64,000 nt of DNA from NCBI GenBank assembly GCA_029851415.1, contig CM056742.1, forward strand, positions 156,555,121 to 156,619,120. Direction: 5' to 3'. The position numbers and the translations under genes are program-made. How positions within the stretch are numbered: the stretch's first letter is position 1; each line of letters begins with the position of its first letter. A model generated the notes under the pieces. The model worked only from the letters and a program-made list of their open reading frames with translations. It had not been told where the DNA came from and did no database searches. The stretch is from Eretmocerus hayati (Eukaryota > Arthropoda > Insecta > Hymenoptera > Aphelinidae). Below are positions 36,605 to 49,510 of the stretch, piece by piece.

Positions 36605-39600
36605 GTGAGTGTTAGTATTGTTTTTTTCTATTAACTCTTCAACCTTGGGTCGGAACTTAAAACAGAGCAGGGTGTTCCCTAGTTTTAGACAATTCAATGT
36701 GAGAACAAAAACATCGACGAGAACGATTGAAAAACCTTTTTCGCGTCATAGAAAATCCTGGAACGTCCTCTATCATTCATGTCTACAGAAATGAAGAATT
36801 TGTATTCTTCATCCATGTAGATATTTGTTTAGTTCAATTTAGAAGCCTTTTCTTAATGACCAACGATTTCAGGATATTTTGCTTCACAAATACTCTAGGA
36901 ATGAATGTTATCCCATTGGGAATATCGTGTGATATTTTTTATGAAAATAAGTCTTACTTGTTTTTTCATCTAATATTCCTGGAATATCCTGGGAAAATGG
37001 TTTAACCCTGGGAAATCTTGATCCAGATTTCTTCTAGATCAGAAAAATCTCCAAAAATCGTTAGTTTTACCATCTTCACGATGACGCGACATTAGAAATG
37101 TTGAACAAGGATTAGTTTTTCCTTCATCGAAACTCGAAAGTACTTGAGAGTATTCGCGATTGCCTCATGAATCTATGTAACCTCCATTTTCTATTCTAGA
37201 TATTTTTATTTTGTGAAAAATTGTTGTTTCTGCGGGTGAAATTTCATCTTCGAGGTGAAATTGTGTAGATATACCTCAATATGAATTATGACTCATCTTG
37301 CGATGTCTCTGAACAATGATAATAGATGTTTAGATTTTTTTTCAATCAATTTATCTTCGATTTTCCCACGAATCATGAAAAGTTACATGAAATCTCAATA
37401 CCAATGCCGAAATTATGCGAATTCACCACAAATACTCCTCTAATTCGGACAAACCAGTTCCTTCTAAAGCTCTTAACGGTAAAATACAAAAAGAAACTCG
37501 ACAAAATGAACAAAAAAAAACCCGACGAAAAATTGTAACAGCTGTAACGAGTCAAGCAATTTACATAGCTCTCACCACCCACTAATTGCAACACTCGAAC
37601 CTTGCATAATCATTTAACTAACTTTCGTTGCACTAATTGTTCGCCCATTTCTTCGCGCTTTGCCACACACACTTTGAAAGCGTTTCAGCTAAACTGCAAC
37701 ATTTTCAACTACATATATTATATCATGCGTGATATACTAGAAGTGAAGTGTTGTGCTAGGCACGCGAAATTTGAACTAGCAATGCACCTTGAGTTTACTA
37801 TTAATTCTCGGCACTGGCTGGCTACTCGTTCAGTGCTTTTCCGGCCACTCTCAAGCGTGGCCGTGAAAAAGCTCTCGGCAAATAATCTTTCTAAGTTTCG
37901 CTTGTTGTGTTTTCGAATCGCTTTCAATATTGTGCCATGTTCCAATTGCAAAACACGTAAGGTATTTTTTTCAAAATTATTAAAATCTAAGTCCATTTTT
38001 TAAATGTTCATGTTCCATTTAATGCGATGCAAAATTATTAGCTGCTCATTCTTCTGCTTTTGTTTGTAAACTACCTTTCATTTTGTACTTTGAACAAAGT
38101 TAAAAATCGACCAAATATTGATTTGCAGTCCAAATGAAAAGTTAGAAACCCTTATGGCACAGTCACTTCCGGTATTGGTTATAGAGAAACGCGTATTTCA
38201 TCCGGTATTCCAAATGCAACTTGTGCTTTTTGCTGTTCGTTGCGTGGGAGGTAAGAGAGACGCAGATTGAGGGCTTTCTAAAGCTTAGCGGGGGTGGAAC
38301 TGTAAAAATGTATGCGTTGATTCTGGGATAAGCGAGATGGAAACCCCGCAATGAGGGACAAAACGTGCGTATGGAAGCCTTCGAATCTTGAGTTACGACC
38401 TTTTTTTAATTGTATGCGACACAATTTACGTAACTCTCTCAAATGGTATCCCTTCCTCCCACGTTATAGACGAGAAGCTCAATGCACAAACTTTTTCCAT
38501 TTCGATGCTTGGATCCATTCAAGGTTTTCATTTTATTGGCACGTGGACAGTTGAATTGATAAAATATCAGTTTCGTGTTCAATCAACTTCAAATTATTGA
38601 TTAGCTCGATTTCGCCATCAGTCTTCGAAAGATACAGGAAAAAGTAGTCCATGGAATAAAATTGTTTGCTACAAATTTTGTCATAATTTCTACTACGCTT
38701 AAAGGAATATTTCCCCGGTTCCGTCAATATTTCAAAGCTCACAATAGGGTTGGAATTCGAGTTGGCATCAGATACTCAGAGAGCGAGGTTCATCGTCAAA
38801 AGACCTCGCTCACGGGGAATTTCCTCTAAATTTTACCAGAATTTCAAGCTCAACGCCTATGTCCCGCTCAATAAACCTCCCTCTCCGTATCAAACACTGG
38901 TGGAATCCTGAAAATTTGCCCTCGAGCTATAAAATACATGCAGACTATTGCTCGTCAGAATTCTTTCATCACACGCCGGTGTTCGTGAAAACATACCGAG
39001 CCCAAAAGAAAATTACAAAATTAGCTCAAAGATGCCAAAAATTAATCGGCTCGTTACCTCCCGGCAATCTTAGAAAACAACGCAATTACACGCTTTGAGA
39101 TAATTTTACCACGCGCCGACGCTCTTTGGCGATTGTATAATATCTTCACTGAAAAATTGGCTCTCAGTTTGAATTTCCCTTTCCGCTATACTCGATGCAT
39201 TGGATCGGATCAGTCTGAAACCAAACGTCGAATTCAATAATGATGAAAGAGATTGGATAATCTATTGAGTTGAAGCCTAACGACGAGATCGATTCTTGTC
39301 ATCTCTGTGCTTTTAGCCAGTGTTGAAAAAGAAAAAAAAAAGAAAAAAAACAAAAAAGAAAAGAGTAGAGGGTTGGATGGATGGATGCCTGGAGGCGATA
39401 AGTCGTTAACCTAGTCTCGATACCGTTCCATTGATTAGAACAAGAACGTAGGCGCCTAGTCTGTAGCCAATTTTTAGAGACTCGATATTGAGATCAGCTA
39501 CATCAGGCTTATGAATTGGAAACTCTCTTTCTCTACATTTTGTTCTCACCTTTGTTGAGCAAACTGAGTGACTCATCTGACTCCGATCAAATTGTTTATG

Positions 39601-40671
39601 CTCGTTTTACTCGTGGATGAATTATAAATAATTTTATGCTAGTGTCGTCAATCCTTGTTGTTTCCGTAATATGTTTTATATGTATGCGATGTAGAGCGGA
39701 TTCACTTGATCCGTTGCTAACTGGAAATAAACATCTGGAGTTGACGCGGATTCCGATATGACGACTATCGGGTAACGATGTTTTTCCTCATTCCATGCAC
39801 GCGTAAAATCTATTTTTGATTCAACCACCATAGATTCGTGGCTAGTTCTTCGTAATTCTTTTAGTTGTTCAATTCTTGTCTCGATGTCTTTTTCAAAATT
39901 ACCTTCATCATTATTAAATCTTCATAGCTCTTGAGAAATTCATTCAGCTCAAAATTTCCATCACGAAAAAATAAGTATGAAATTATACGTAGAAGTTTCC
40001 AAGAAATAGGCCACTTCTCGAGAGATTATGAAATATCATTCTGCAATTTTTGAAATCTTTCGAAGTTCCACTTGGTACTAGTCCAAAAACTAGATACAAC
40101 TTTCAATTCATGACGAAAATTTGAGTAGCATCAAAGGATTGAGATTCAAGGCAATGAGCCCAAAACAATCAGAACGAAGAGAATTTATCTTGAAAAGTAT
40201 AAGTATTTGAGTACTAAAATCCCTCAAAAAATATTTGATCCAATCCGGGATAGAATCAGCATGACCTATCTGGCAAAACTCGTGCGTTCAAGCTCAAAAA
40301 GTCATTTCACTAAATCATGTTGTTCAAAGTGTAAGACCTCAAAGATGTTTGCCCTCGCATATTTTTTCTGGTTATCCCTTGCCCCGAAAAGCTATTTTCG
40401 TCTCGGTAACTTCGCAATCAGCGCGCAATCTTCCAGACACTCGATTTGAAATATTTTTTTAACTGGCTCAGACATATGGCGCTCTTAATCCAAGTACCAT
40501 ACATCTTTGGTCACCCGGCAGAAGTAATCCGCATTCAAAGTCATTGTTGTAAAAAAAATGAATAGTCAGCGGCGCCAAGAATATTCCACTGACCAAGATA
40601 TTCAACGCAAATATTGCAATCCTCACATACTTATACGATTTGAACTCACAACCTGACAAAGTTAACACGTT

Positions 40672-41099
40672 CGCTGCGAAGCCGGTTTTTCGTGATTTTA
40701 TTTCTCTCGTCAACTGGACCTCGGTATTTTGGTAAAAATGCTTGGATCAGAGCAAACTTTTTTTGGTTCGTTGTTTGAGCCCTAGACAGAGTAAATCACC
40801 TTGGAATAGTACATTATTGCCCTGGGCGCGTTCGCCCAGTTCGGGCGCTAGGACAGTTTATTTCCCGAGCGAAAAGAGGGAAATAAGTCCTCCGCGCCCG
40901 AAATGGGCCTGCGAGCACAGGGCAATAATGATTTTTCATCATGAGAATCCTAAAACCGCATTTGAATGCGGCATTTTTAGGTTAGAATGATGAAAAGTTC
41001 TTACTGGGTATATTTTTCGAGTCATGACGGATTGAATGAGATTGGAAAATGAAAAATCGCGGGACCCACCGGTGGGTCCCGCCACAGCGAACTTGTTAA
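40672..41099. mobile_element. piggyBac-like MITE with TTAA ends, copy 1
   Basis: It starts TTAACACGTTCGCTGCG and ends CAGCGAACTTGTTAA, an imperfect inverted repeat bounded by TTAA, the piggyBac target. It contains the 20-bp palindrome GGGACCCACCGGTGGGTCCC at 41061-41080, also found twice in the copy at 61652-61818. A double-hairpin element (40808-40996) is inserted in it. There is no transposase. Confidence 0.75.
40808..40996. repeat. Double-hairpin element, copy 6 (DH6)
   Basis: It is nearly identical to 22567-22755, with the same AGTACATTATTGCCCTG start after AAT and the same small hairpin ending GATGATG-type sequence and AAAA. The apex reads GAGCGAAAAGAG instead of GAGCGAAGCGAG. It lies inside a TTAA-ended MITE, so it inserted after that MITE or moved with it. 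Confidence 0.8.
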
Positions 41100-42418
41100 C
41101 AAAACCTGGAATATTCCGACAGAGTGTAACTTTTTGGTTCTATTCGAGAGAGTTGCACGAAAAATCTATAAATAGAGAAATTGAGAATAGAAGAGCCGAG
41201 AATGATCGACGTGCTCTCGCCAGCTTCACACTTGCGAGTGTGGAATATAGAAAGAGGTATTATAGGAGAATTTTGTCCATCACAGATTTGACTCAAGTCT
41301 ACTAGTGTATCGTTGACGGCTGAGACGTGCCGACGTAGTATATAAAGAGTCAAAGCCGACGACGTTGGTTGTATCGAACTCTATAGCGTGATGCCCGTCA
41401 ACTAAACGTGCTCGCTCTCAAACAGCCTCCACCGCATCAAATTCTCCAATTTTACTCTTGCAACTTCGTAACCGACAATTTATATTGACGAGCCAAACGA
41501 GTATGTGTATAACTTTATCGACACCTCGATCTTCATTATATATCGAACCTTTACAGTATAAAACTGAGTTTGATGGTATACGTGAGTTCAATATCGATTT
41601 GCTTGTGCGTGAAAATTTGATCGGAAAATGTGGGAGGACGGCAGGTATTGAGCCCTTGGGCGAAATTTTGAAGTGGGCGTCAGAATTTCAAGATTATTTT
41701 GGAATTCTGAATCGAAGAAGAATTTAATAGGAAAACTTCGTGATGATGTTGATTTTTGGGTGTAGGAAAGTGATTGAGTGTTGGTTGAGATTTGAAGAAG
41801 GAATGCATTGTTTTACGAGATGGCAGTGTGATATTTTGAGAGCGTTAATCATACAATTTGGTTTTGGCAGAGCTTGTTTTGTTTACTGAATGAGCAATTT
41901 GCTCGTTGTAGTTGTATAGATTTTGCAACATGTGTTCCAACTTTGATTGTTGAAACGTCTGAAGCGTAAGACTAAACATACGATGAACTAATTTTGTGAG
42001 CATAGAAGAAAGTATGGTCGTATCAGCAATAATTACTACTTTGAAACCGATGAGATAGTCGTAATAGTTTGAGTAGCAATTTCCAAACCTCACTAAAATC
42101 TAGTATGGATTTGGGATCGGCATTACTGAAATTTCAGCGATTCCTTTTCATCTGACTTGCTCGCCAAAACAGAGTTACGGACGGTTGCTCACAAAGTTGC
42201 TTAACTCAAAAAGCTTAGTAAATTGAACAATTTTAACTCTATATTGAAAATTCCGGAAAAATTTAGATAGAATCTGCAAGAGCCCAAGTTAACGATGAAT
42301 GACAGAAGTTGGTTTAACTAAACTTTCATTTTTGACAAGAAAAATTTCAAATATTTGACAATTTTTCGAAATCTTTATCTCATCACCATCTAACTTTCCT
42401 ATATTACCCACGAGGAAA

Positions 42419-42683
42419 ACCCAGGGGTTGGAGAACATGAATTTGGCTGAAACTCACAGGCGCACTTACAAATGTCCAACCGTTTTCAAGCCTATGATAT
42501 TAGCATTACGAGAGTATGTATATATTTTTTTAACATGGGCCCCTATAGGCAATGTTAATGTCACAAGCTATAGCTTGAAAACGGTTAGGCATTTGCAAGT
42601 GCAGCTTTGGGATTCACATTTTGATGATAAAAAGAGATTATCTCCAGAGTTTCAGCCAAATCAGTGACCCACAACACCTGGGT
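42419..42683. mobile_element. Palindromic repeat with ACCCAGGGGTTG ends
   Basis: The ends read ACCCAGGGGTTG and CAACACCTGGGT. Inner arms pair well: ATTTGGCTGAAACTC against GAGTTTCAGCCAAAT, and CCAACCGTTTTCAAGC against GCTTGAAAACGGTTAGG. It is about 265 bp with no coding frame and no clear target duplication. Confidence 0.65.
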
Positions 42684-43225
42684 ACTCCTTGTCAGTATTT
42701 GGCAGGTGATTCTATGTCATCCTGAAAATCGTAAAAATCAATTCGGCTTTATCTCAGATGAAAAAGTCACTTTCACGTTTTTTTGGACATAATCACGATG
42801 AGTATAATCCGTAAAAGCTGGTTCGTCCAAATTTCTTCAGTGAGTTTCACGGCAGAAATTCAATACACAGCTTGGATCATGAATACGTCTTTGGTCAGAT
42901 TGCGTTGTAGACTCATTACACGGCTCACCACAATGGCTCCAAATTTGCTCTGAAACATCTGAACATCTGAGCGTCCAAATTAAATTCTTGACAGTGCCCA
43001 AAACATTTTTACGGGGCCATGAAACAAACAATAAGTCTCGTACAAGCCGTGAGAGCCGATACTTTCATCCAAATGTTTTTCTAGCCAATTCTACTGTTAT
43101 TTTAACATTTTGATAAACTGTTTATTGGATATTTTAGTAATAATGAACCACCACGTCATTCTACTCACAATTTTACTAGAATTAGCACAAAATTTCAACT
43201 GATTTCAATATCATATCTATTACAG

Positions 43226-43382
43226 GTCGACTGGCGGCAAAGATAGCGCGGAAGGAGTCATTATCTCTAAAACTTGCGTTACGACCCGATCGACAGGAGC
43301 TGATAAATCGCAACATCCTTCAAGTTCAATCCGACAATGAGAGGCAGGAGACGAAGGAGGCCATCGGAGCGAGGCTCATCAG
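43226..43382 (+). CDS. Phactr: Phactr coding exon 6, residues 366-418, first of three RPEL motifs
   Basis: This exon encodes ARKESLSLKLALRPDRQELI and NRNILQ: an RPEL motif with core RPDRQEL at residues 385-391. RPEL motifs are short helices that bind G-actin. The rest is a charged linker (SDNERQETKEAIGARLIR) that leads into the next RPEL. Acceptor ATTACAG/GT, donor ATCAG/GTAAAC. Phase in 1, out 2. It corresponds to the first RPEL of the C-terminal cluster found in all Phactr proteins. Confidence 0.96.
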
Positions 43383-46233
43383 GTAAACCTTCAGACCATC
43401 AAGTTTCGAACGTAACACCCTCATCACGCTCCTGTACAAATAGACCCTTCTCAAGGGCTCTTGAATCCTTCATTCCCTTCTCGTCTTCGTCGTAAACCTT
43501 CCATCCAAAATCAAGCAACTCGAGAGCTCGTGCAAGCAACTCCCTTCAAAAGGGTCGAATTTTGAGAGCAAACCACGACCCAACCTCCACTTGCAATTTT
43601 GGGTCCCGTTGTAATTACAGAGCCAACGAGCAATTTTCGATTCGAGTGCGCCTGGTTTTTTTGTTGAAATTCTGAAAGAAATGAAAGAATAGAGGTTTTT
43701 GTAATAGCCGGGCTGAATTTGTTGCTTGGCAGTTTGTCGAGAGTCTACGATTGTTAGCTATTCTGCTGCGAGAGAACAAAAATTCATTCACTCAGAGGTC
43801 GCTAGTTTGTGGATCAAACTCATCGTTCGCCACATTGTAATGCTTCAAACTCCTCTAAATCTGTGACAATATGAAACTTTCTTTCGTATTCTCGTGCATT
43901 GTGTGTTAAAAAATAGACATGTTACGTAAATCGAGCAACGATACGAATTCGAGGTATCTCAGATGATAACCAAATTGTCACTTTTTCCCCGAAACTCGTA
44001 TACGATGCATAAAGTCGCTTGCCATTGAGCTTTTATCTTCTGAATCATTTTTGAGTTAGAGACAAATCATTCAAGATTTGTGTTCGTGTAACAATAAATT
44101 GTCAAAACATTTCCTCATTCTACCGCCAACATTTCAGTTCTCAAGACTATCCGGGCTTTATTCGAACATTGATACTTGAATGCTCAGTACGCCAACTCAC
44201 GAAACAATCATGAAATTTTACAATTTCATGATTTCAGCGGACTTCACGATAATGAGACGTGAACTCGACATCAACTGTGCTTCACTAATTCGTGTGTGAT
44301 CTAGAAACATCATTAAAATCCCCATTTTAAAGTTAATCAAATTTCGTTCAGATGGTTCAGTTCTTGAAACCGTCATTGTATGAAAGACCCTGACCATATT
44401 TGTCTTTCCAAAAGAGAACATTTATCCTTGAAACTTTAGATTAGCTACTTTTCTAATATGCTTGACATGACGTCTCATTTTACATTGTCAGTAAAGAATG
44501 CCAACAAGATATGAAAAAATTTAGCCTTGCCGTCAGATAATTTATTACAATAGATAATAAAAAGGAGCTTTTTCTCCGCAACAAAAGGGCTCCCCATTGG
44601 CTTCCAAAGCTGACTTTTTATCGCAGCCTCGTCTCATTTATGCATCAACGGCTGTTCCCAACTTTGTAAATTAAAGCAGATGAACATTAGTATGCCCATT
44701 TTAAGGAGCTTTAGAAACTACTATTGGATCGAAACCTGGAAATTTTTTGCAAAAATCGAGTACAAATTCAATAAGACTTTCAAAATTTCGTTGTCTACAC
44801 GCACTTAGATTAAAAACGGCCCTTAAACATCGGATAGACATCAATGAGTCTTCCATCCGCTTATCCTCAATTGCAACGTGTTCTCAAAAAAATTCCTGGG
44901 TGTGATGCTTATCATTTTAGATAAATCCACTATACGAGATTTCATGATTTGTTTATCAATGAAGAGACCTTAGAAAGCATATTTCGAGTGTTTTACTCGA
45001 ACGGCTCTACTTTTACAACTCTGCACTTGCATCTTTTATGGTCAAAAAAGTCTTAGTTTCTGTTGGAATCTAATGAAACACATTCTGCTGAGTAAAAGCG
45101 ATGAACGGACTAGATGGTTAAGCATTGTGAAGTGGACCTTGTCAGGTATGGCCCCAAAAGTATTTTTCTTCACTTTTTAATCCCAAAATATGAGGGTAGG
45201 AAAGGTTTGTAGGTCCCAAAGCCGCCCCTGTTTCTACGATACCCTAAAAACTCGCCCTTTCTGACTGCATCGAGATGAAAAAACTCAGAATGGCTCACCA
45301 CTTTTTGAAAGTTTAATTAAAAATGACATATCCCCAAACGGATCAATAGCGCTGCGAGTGAATTTCGACGAGATGAACCAACAAGCGATGCGACCTTGGT
45401 GGAGTTTCGGACGATCGAAAAGCAATCGAAGGTTGGAAAAAGTTGCAAAGCTCTGAAAACTCATGTTTCATCATCGAACTGCAAAAAATCAATCCTCTCT
45501 CTTTCATGCATAATTTGTAGAACCCAACTTTACTTTCCATATTGGATTTGAAAGCATTGGATAAACTTGATTCCTCTAATAAATATGGACTTTAGTTTCT
45601 ACATCGGTTCGATTCATTCTTTTTTGTTATTTTGAATCTATAAAATCGATACTTTCTCACGATGATCAAGAGGCCCGCTAAAAATACAGGAATAGAGAGT
45701 CAACAATGACCATAAGTGATTGGATTTCTTCAATCTAAATCATCATACTCTCTCTAGCAACCTCGCGATTTCACGTGCTCGCTGGTTTTCACTAATGATA
45801 CTCAAAAAATCTCTCATTTTCGAACTGTACTGCAGTTGAAGAAATTGGATGCGCCGCACGATCAATTGCATCGTCTCATCAAGATTTTATTATTTCCATC
45901 TTATCTTCAGTAGCTCACAAACTAACTATTGTCAGAATTTCTGATCGAAATCTCAACTTTTTCATTACCACCTGATGCTTTTTCAATCAATTTTCAATGA
46001 TTGCCATAGTTGTTTGACCATACACTTTCCAAGTTCATTCAAACAGTCGAACTATCATCTGCTCGAGTATTTCCAAACCACTGGCTACATCAGTAAAGTT
46101 TCCCCGAATCAATAGTTGCAAACCATCAGCTCTCGAGGTGCACCCCTAACGAGTTCTCGCTTGAGCCCTTCCTCTTCAAAAACCACTTCATTAGCTTGAT
46201 CGTTGAAACTCAATTGACTGTTTGTTTTCACAG
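43383..46233 (+). other. Phactr intron 6
   Basis: It starts GTAAAC and ends GTTTTCACAG. It is 2.85 kb and I see no repeat copy or gene in it. Confidence 0.8.
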
Positions 46234-46289
46234 GCGGCTGAGCATGCGACCAACCCAAGAGGAGCTTGAGGAACGGAATATTCTGAAAA
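46234..46289 (+). CDS. Phactr: Phactr coding exon 7, residues 418-437, second RPEL
   Basis: This 56-nt exon encodes RLSMRPTQEELEERNILK, an RPEL with core RPTQEEL at residues 423-429. Acceptor TTTTCACAG/G, donor CTGAAAA/GTAAGC. Phase in 2, out 1. It is too short to stand out as an open frame and is supported by its motif and by exact phase joins on both sides. Confidence 0.96.
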
Positions 46290-46399
46290 GTAAGCACGTA
46301 ATAAAACGATAGATCATTCGAAAAAATTTTAATGCTGACGTTGTGTGTTGAAAATTAATCCCTACGGAATCGCTAAATTACGCTCGTGATCCTTTGCAG
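46290..46399 (+). other. Phactr intron 7
   Basis: A 110-bp intron (GTAAGC to CCTTTGCAG), the shortest in the gene. Confidence 0.92.
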
Positions 46400-46503
46400 A
46401 AACGAGCCCTGCCGAGGAAAAGAAGCAGAAGGAGGAGAAAAAGCGCTATCTTCTGCGGAAACTCAGCTTCCGGCCAACCGTGGACGAGCTCAAGGAGAAA
46501 AAG
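46400..46503 (+). CDS. Phactr: Phactr coding exon 8, residues 437-471, third RPEL
   Basis: The exon encodes a Lys/Glu-rich helix (TSPAEEKKQKEEKKRYLL) and the third RPEL, RKLSFRPTVDELKEKK, core RPTVDEL at residues 461-467. Acceptor CCTTTGCAG/AA, donor AAAAAG/GTGTGC, phase out 0. The RPEL runs straight into the conserved C-terminal PP1-binding region in the next exon. Confidence 0.96.
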
Positions 46504-47330
46504 GTGTGCTCATATATACACTCAACATTTTTTCTCCATCCTTTTGAATCTGTTTTTCTGTCTGGTTCCATCCCTCGTCCTTTAAACCCCTACTCGCTCT
46601 GGTCTTTTTCTCGTGTAGATTCGAGGAAATTCCTCTCGTGAATTCAGGAATGAAATTTGCTCAGCTCGTTTCGAGGCAAGATTTTTTAAGCATACGAACA
46701 ATGTAATATGTACGCGTTTGATGATATTTTTTCACTGTATCTCGTTAATTTTGATGGCTTGTAAACTTTTGGAGTTCTACTAGGGCTACAACAAAATTAT
46801 TAGTGCACTGTTGAAGGGATTTTGTGGATATCCAAGGATCTATCGCAAAAGCTCGATCCGGTGGAACTTTTGATAAAATTGTAAAATATTCCAACCATTA
46901 ACTTTGAGGGTAGTTTAAGTGAATAACTAATTCCAAAAATTCTTTCTAATCTCAACTCACAGTCTTGACGTGATCATCGGAGAAAGTTCTCTCGACATGA
47001 ATACAGAATTCCCAACAACTGTATGAAAGCTTATCTCAACAGTGGAAGCTTTTTTAAATCCGACTTTGTCAGATTGGGATGATAGATTCAAATAATAGTG
47101 CCAAACACGAGTGAAAGAATAACTGCCAAGCGAATTTCAAATCAAGCCTATTGAGTATCTGAGCCCTCACAAATCTCAAAATGTAAAATTCTGTTTGATG
47201 AATTGCACTTGGAACATTTTAATCAATTTGATGAATGACGAAAACCATGTTTAGAAATGATTTAGCTTCTAGATACTCATCTGAATCCTAATGACGAATC
47301 AATAGTGATAATCCTTCGTAAAAATTCCAG
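46504..47330 (+). other. Phactr intron 8
   Basis: It starts GTGTGC and ends AAAAATTCCAG; 0.83 kb, nothing else seen. Confidence 0.85.
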
Positions 47331-47503
47331 ATCATAAGGTTCAACGACTATATAGAAGTGACGCAAGCGCATGACTACGACAGGAGAGCAGATAAGCCAT
47401 GGACGAGATTAACCCCGAAGGACAAAGCTGCTATAAGAAAGGAGCTTAACGAATTTAAGAGCATGGAGATGGCGGTCCACGAGGATAGTCGACACTTAAC
47501 GAG
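47331..47503 (+). CDS. Phactr: Phactr coding exon 9, residues 472-529, PP1-binding region
   Basis: This exon encodes [20 protein letters not shown] and [20 protein letters not shown], then [18 protein letters not shown]. It is the near-invariant C-terminal region by which Phactr proteins wrap around PP1 and remodel its substrate groove. The aromatic and basic residues conserved in the family (IRF, DKPWTRL, IRKELN, HLTR) are all present. Phase in 0, donor ACGAG/GTACAG leaves two bases for the last exon. A read-through of the donor would add YSLIRYR and stop. Confidence 0.97.
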
Positions 47504-48291
47504 GTACAGTCTCATCCGTTATAGATAGCGTATCGATTTCACCGCGTCATAGCGAGCTTCTCTCGTGCAGGATATCAAATTGTCATTCAAGATCCATGAT
47601 AGTCCAAAAATATGCGCCTGTGATGATCCACTGGATAATTTACTGTCGCCGAATACATAAACATTATACAAATTGTTATCGATTCATCAATCGGTCCGAA
47701 CTGGTTAATATTAATGTCGACCTCGGTTTTTTGCTCAATGAAAAAGGATAATGCCGAAGGATAATCTTCTTTATCCGTGTCTATCATCGCAGCTCAATTA
47801 GGACTCCCTTCATTACTCATGAAAATTAAGCACGTCCAAAACCGTGAATGAAGATTGAAGCTTTTAAAGTCAATTTATGTTTCACATTTCCAGTCAAATT
47901 GAAATCGACGATTTTTTCTCAATTTTGCTAAAATTTCTAGATTGAATAGTTAGAATGAATTGTATAATTACGTGATCATCAATGATTGAAGCGACACTTG
48001 AGTGAGGGGTCGACGATTGAGTTAAGTGGTTAAGTGGTTTTCTCCAAGTTCTATCGTGTTTAAAAGTTTTGTTTGTTAATTATTCATCAAAAACTGTAGG
48101 TCCATCGTCATTATTGGATACTTCTCCAAAATTTCGAAAAATTCTTGAACTAGAAGAACGTAACCCTTTCCTGTCAACATCGAACGGGTAGTACTCCAGA
48201 TGCATGTAAAAGTTACTTCCATGTTCACTCACAAATCCAAAATATTGTCAACAAATGTCACCATACTGACCCTATCATTTCCCTGTTACAG
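47504..48291 (+). other. Phactr intron 9
   Basis: It starts GTACAG and ends TTTCCCTGTTACAG; 0.79 kb, nothing else seen. Confidence 0.9.
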
Positions 48292-48307
48292 GTTCCATAA
48301 ACCATGA
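48292..48307 (+). CDS. Phactr: Phactr coding exon 10, terminal FHKP and stop
   Basis: The last coding part is 16 nt: one base completing Arg529, then Phe-His-Lys-Pro and TGA at 48305-48307. Vertebrate Phactr proteins end RFHRP and contact PP1 with these residues; here Arg is replaced by Lys. The acceptor CCCTGTTACAG/G restores phase 0 and closes the 1602-nt reading frame, which supports the whole exon chain. Confidence 0.94.
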
Positions 48308-49066
48308 CAATTGCAATGTGTAAAGGTGATAGAGTGTGATGATGGTGCGGTTAACGAATTCTTGGACACCACCGCGGTGTATACGTCGTGGGGTGACCGC
48401 CTCCTGCTGCTCGCCGATGCCTCCTGCACGTGGACGTCGTCGTCTTCGTCAGCTGCTGTGGTCGCATGAGGCGAGAAAATTGCGCGCACAATTATTGCCA
48501 ACCAGCGCCGAAAGCCAATATAATACAGCGCGGGCAGTTCGATTGTGATATATAATATGTTAGGGTGAATGCGCAATCTCTCGCGTAATTTTCACTCCTT
48601 CCTTAATATGCTCCCCTCTGTTGCCCGTATACGCCCGACTCTTGTACACCCTGTATTGCAGAGCCTTTACATAGCTATTCTTTTTCCATTTTTTCACGCT
48701 CTTGTCTTATTTGTTTTGTGTCACTCGTCCTGCGCTTTCTTTGAGCGGAGTGTAGAAGTCAGTCGATGCTCAACCGTAACAAGAAAATCAAAAACAAAAA
48801 AAAGAAATCGTTACCTCTTCTCTGTCCAACTTAGATTTCCATACAAATAACTGTAGTAGTCCGATTTTTCTTTCAAAATTCTAAAGATGATCACCAGTCT
48901 CTCATCCTCTTTTTCACTTGTTGACATAAAAACACTGATCTCAAGAAATTTGCGGGGCACTGATTTGTGTCATTTTTATAACTCGGTGCGTGAAATGTTC
49001 CGAGTATGTCATAGTGAATGAGTATTGTCTCAATTGAAACATGAGAAGTGAGAAAGCTTCTTTCGC

Positions 49067-49072
49067 AATAAA
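49067..49072 (+). terminator. Candidate poly(A) signal, Phactr
   Basis: AATAAA about 760 bp after the stop codon. Confidence 0.45.
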
Positions 49073-49489
49073 TTTGTCATCTTTGAATAGAAGAGGAGCG
49101 AGACAAACGCACACGAGTGAGCACTCGACAAGGCTTGATTAGCAGTGATATGTTCATGCATTACGTAGACGTTAAAAAACGTGATACTGTTCGATAAATT
49201 GCTGCTAGAGAAACAATATCTCTGCGTCGTTATCTCAAAAATTTGTGTGTGTCCGTTACCAATTGCATTCGTAAGATTAATTGCAATAGCTGACGAAGAA
49301 TGTTAGAAAAACGAGAATAAGACGAGAAATTGGCCATCTCTCCTGGCCTCATTCCTGGATACATATTTGAAAAATTTCAAGTTTATAGTGTAAGGACTCA
49401 ACACAGTCGATTCAATATAATTTGAATGGCACAGAATATAAATATTATACATACAAGTAGATATAGGTATGTTATGTCCCGTAGAATTT

Positions 49490-49495
49490 AATAAA
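49490..49495 (+). terminator. Second candidate poly(A) signal, Phactr
   Basis: AATAAA about 1.18 kb after the stop codon; would give the longer 3' UTR. Confidence 0.4.
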
Positions 49496-49510
49496 TTGTA
49501 TCGCTACGCA

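Larger units (their letters stand above)
36605..43225 (+). other. Phactr intron 5 (6.6 kb)
   Basis: It starts GTGAGT and ends ATCTATTACAG. It contains a TTAA-ended MITE with a nested double-hairpin element (40672-41099) and a palindromic repeat at 42419-42683. The stretches 36.6-40.6 and 41.1-42.4 kb hold nothing I can support beyond intron; one A-rich low-complexity run lies near 39325-39365. Confidence 0.8.
48308..49510 (+). other. Phactr: Phactr 3' UTR (extent inferred)
   Basis: This follows the stop codon in the terminal exon. AATAAA signals are at 49067-49072 and 49490-49495; either could end the transcript. Open frames near 48286-48850 on both strands show no recognisable protein. Confidence 0.5.
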
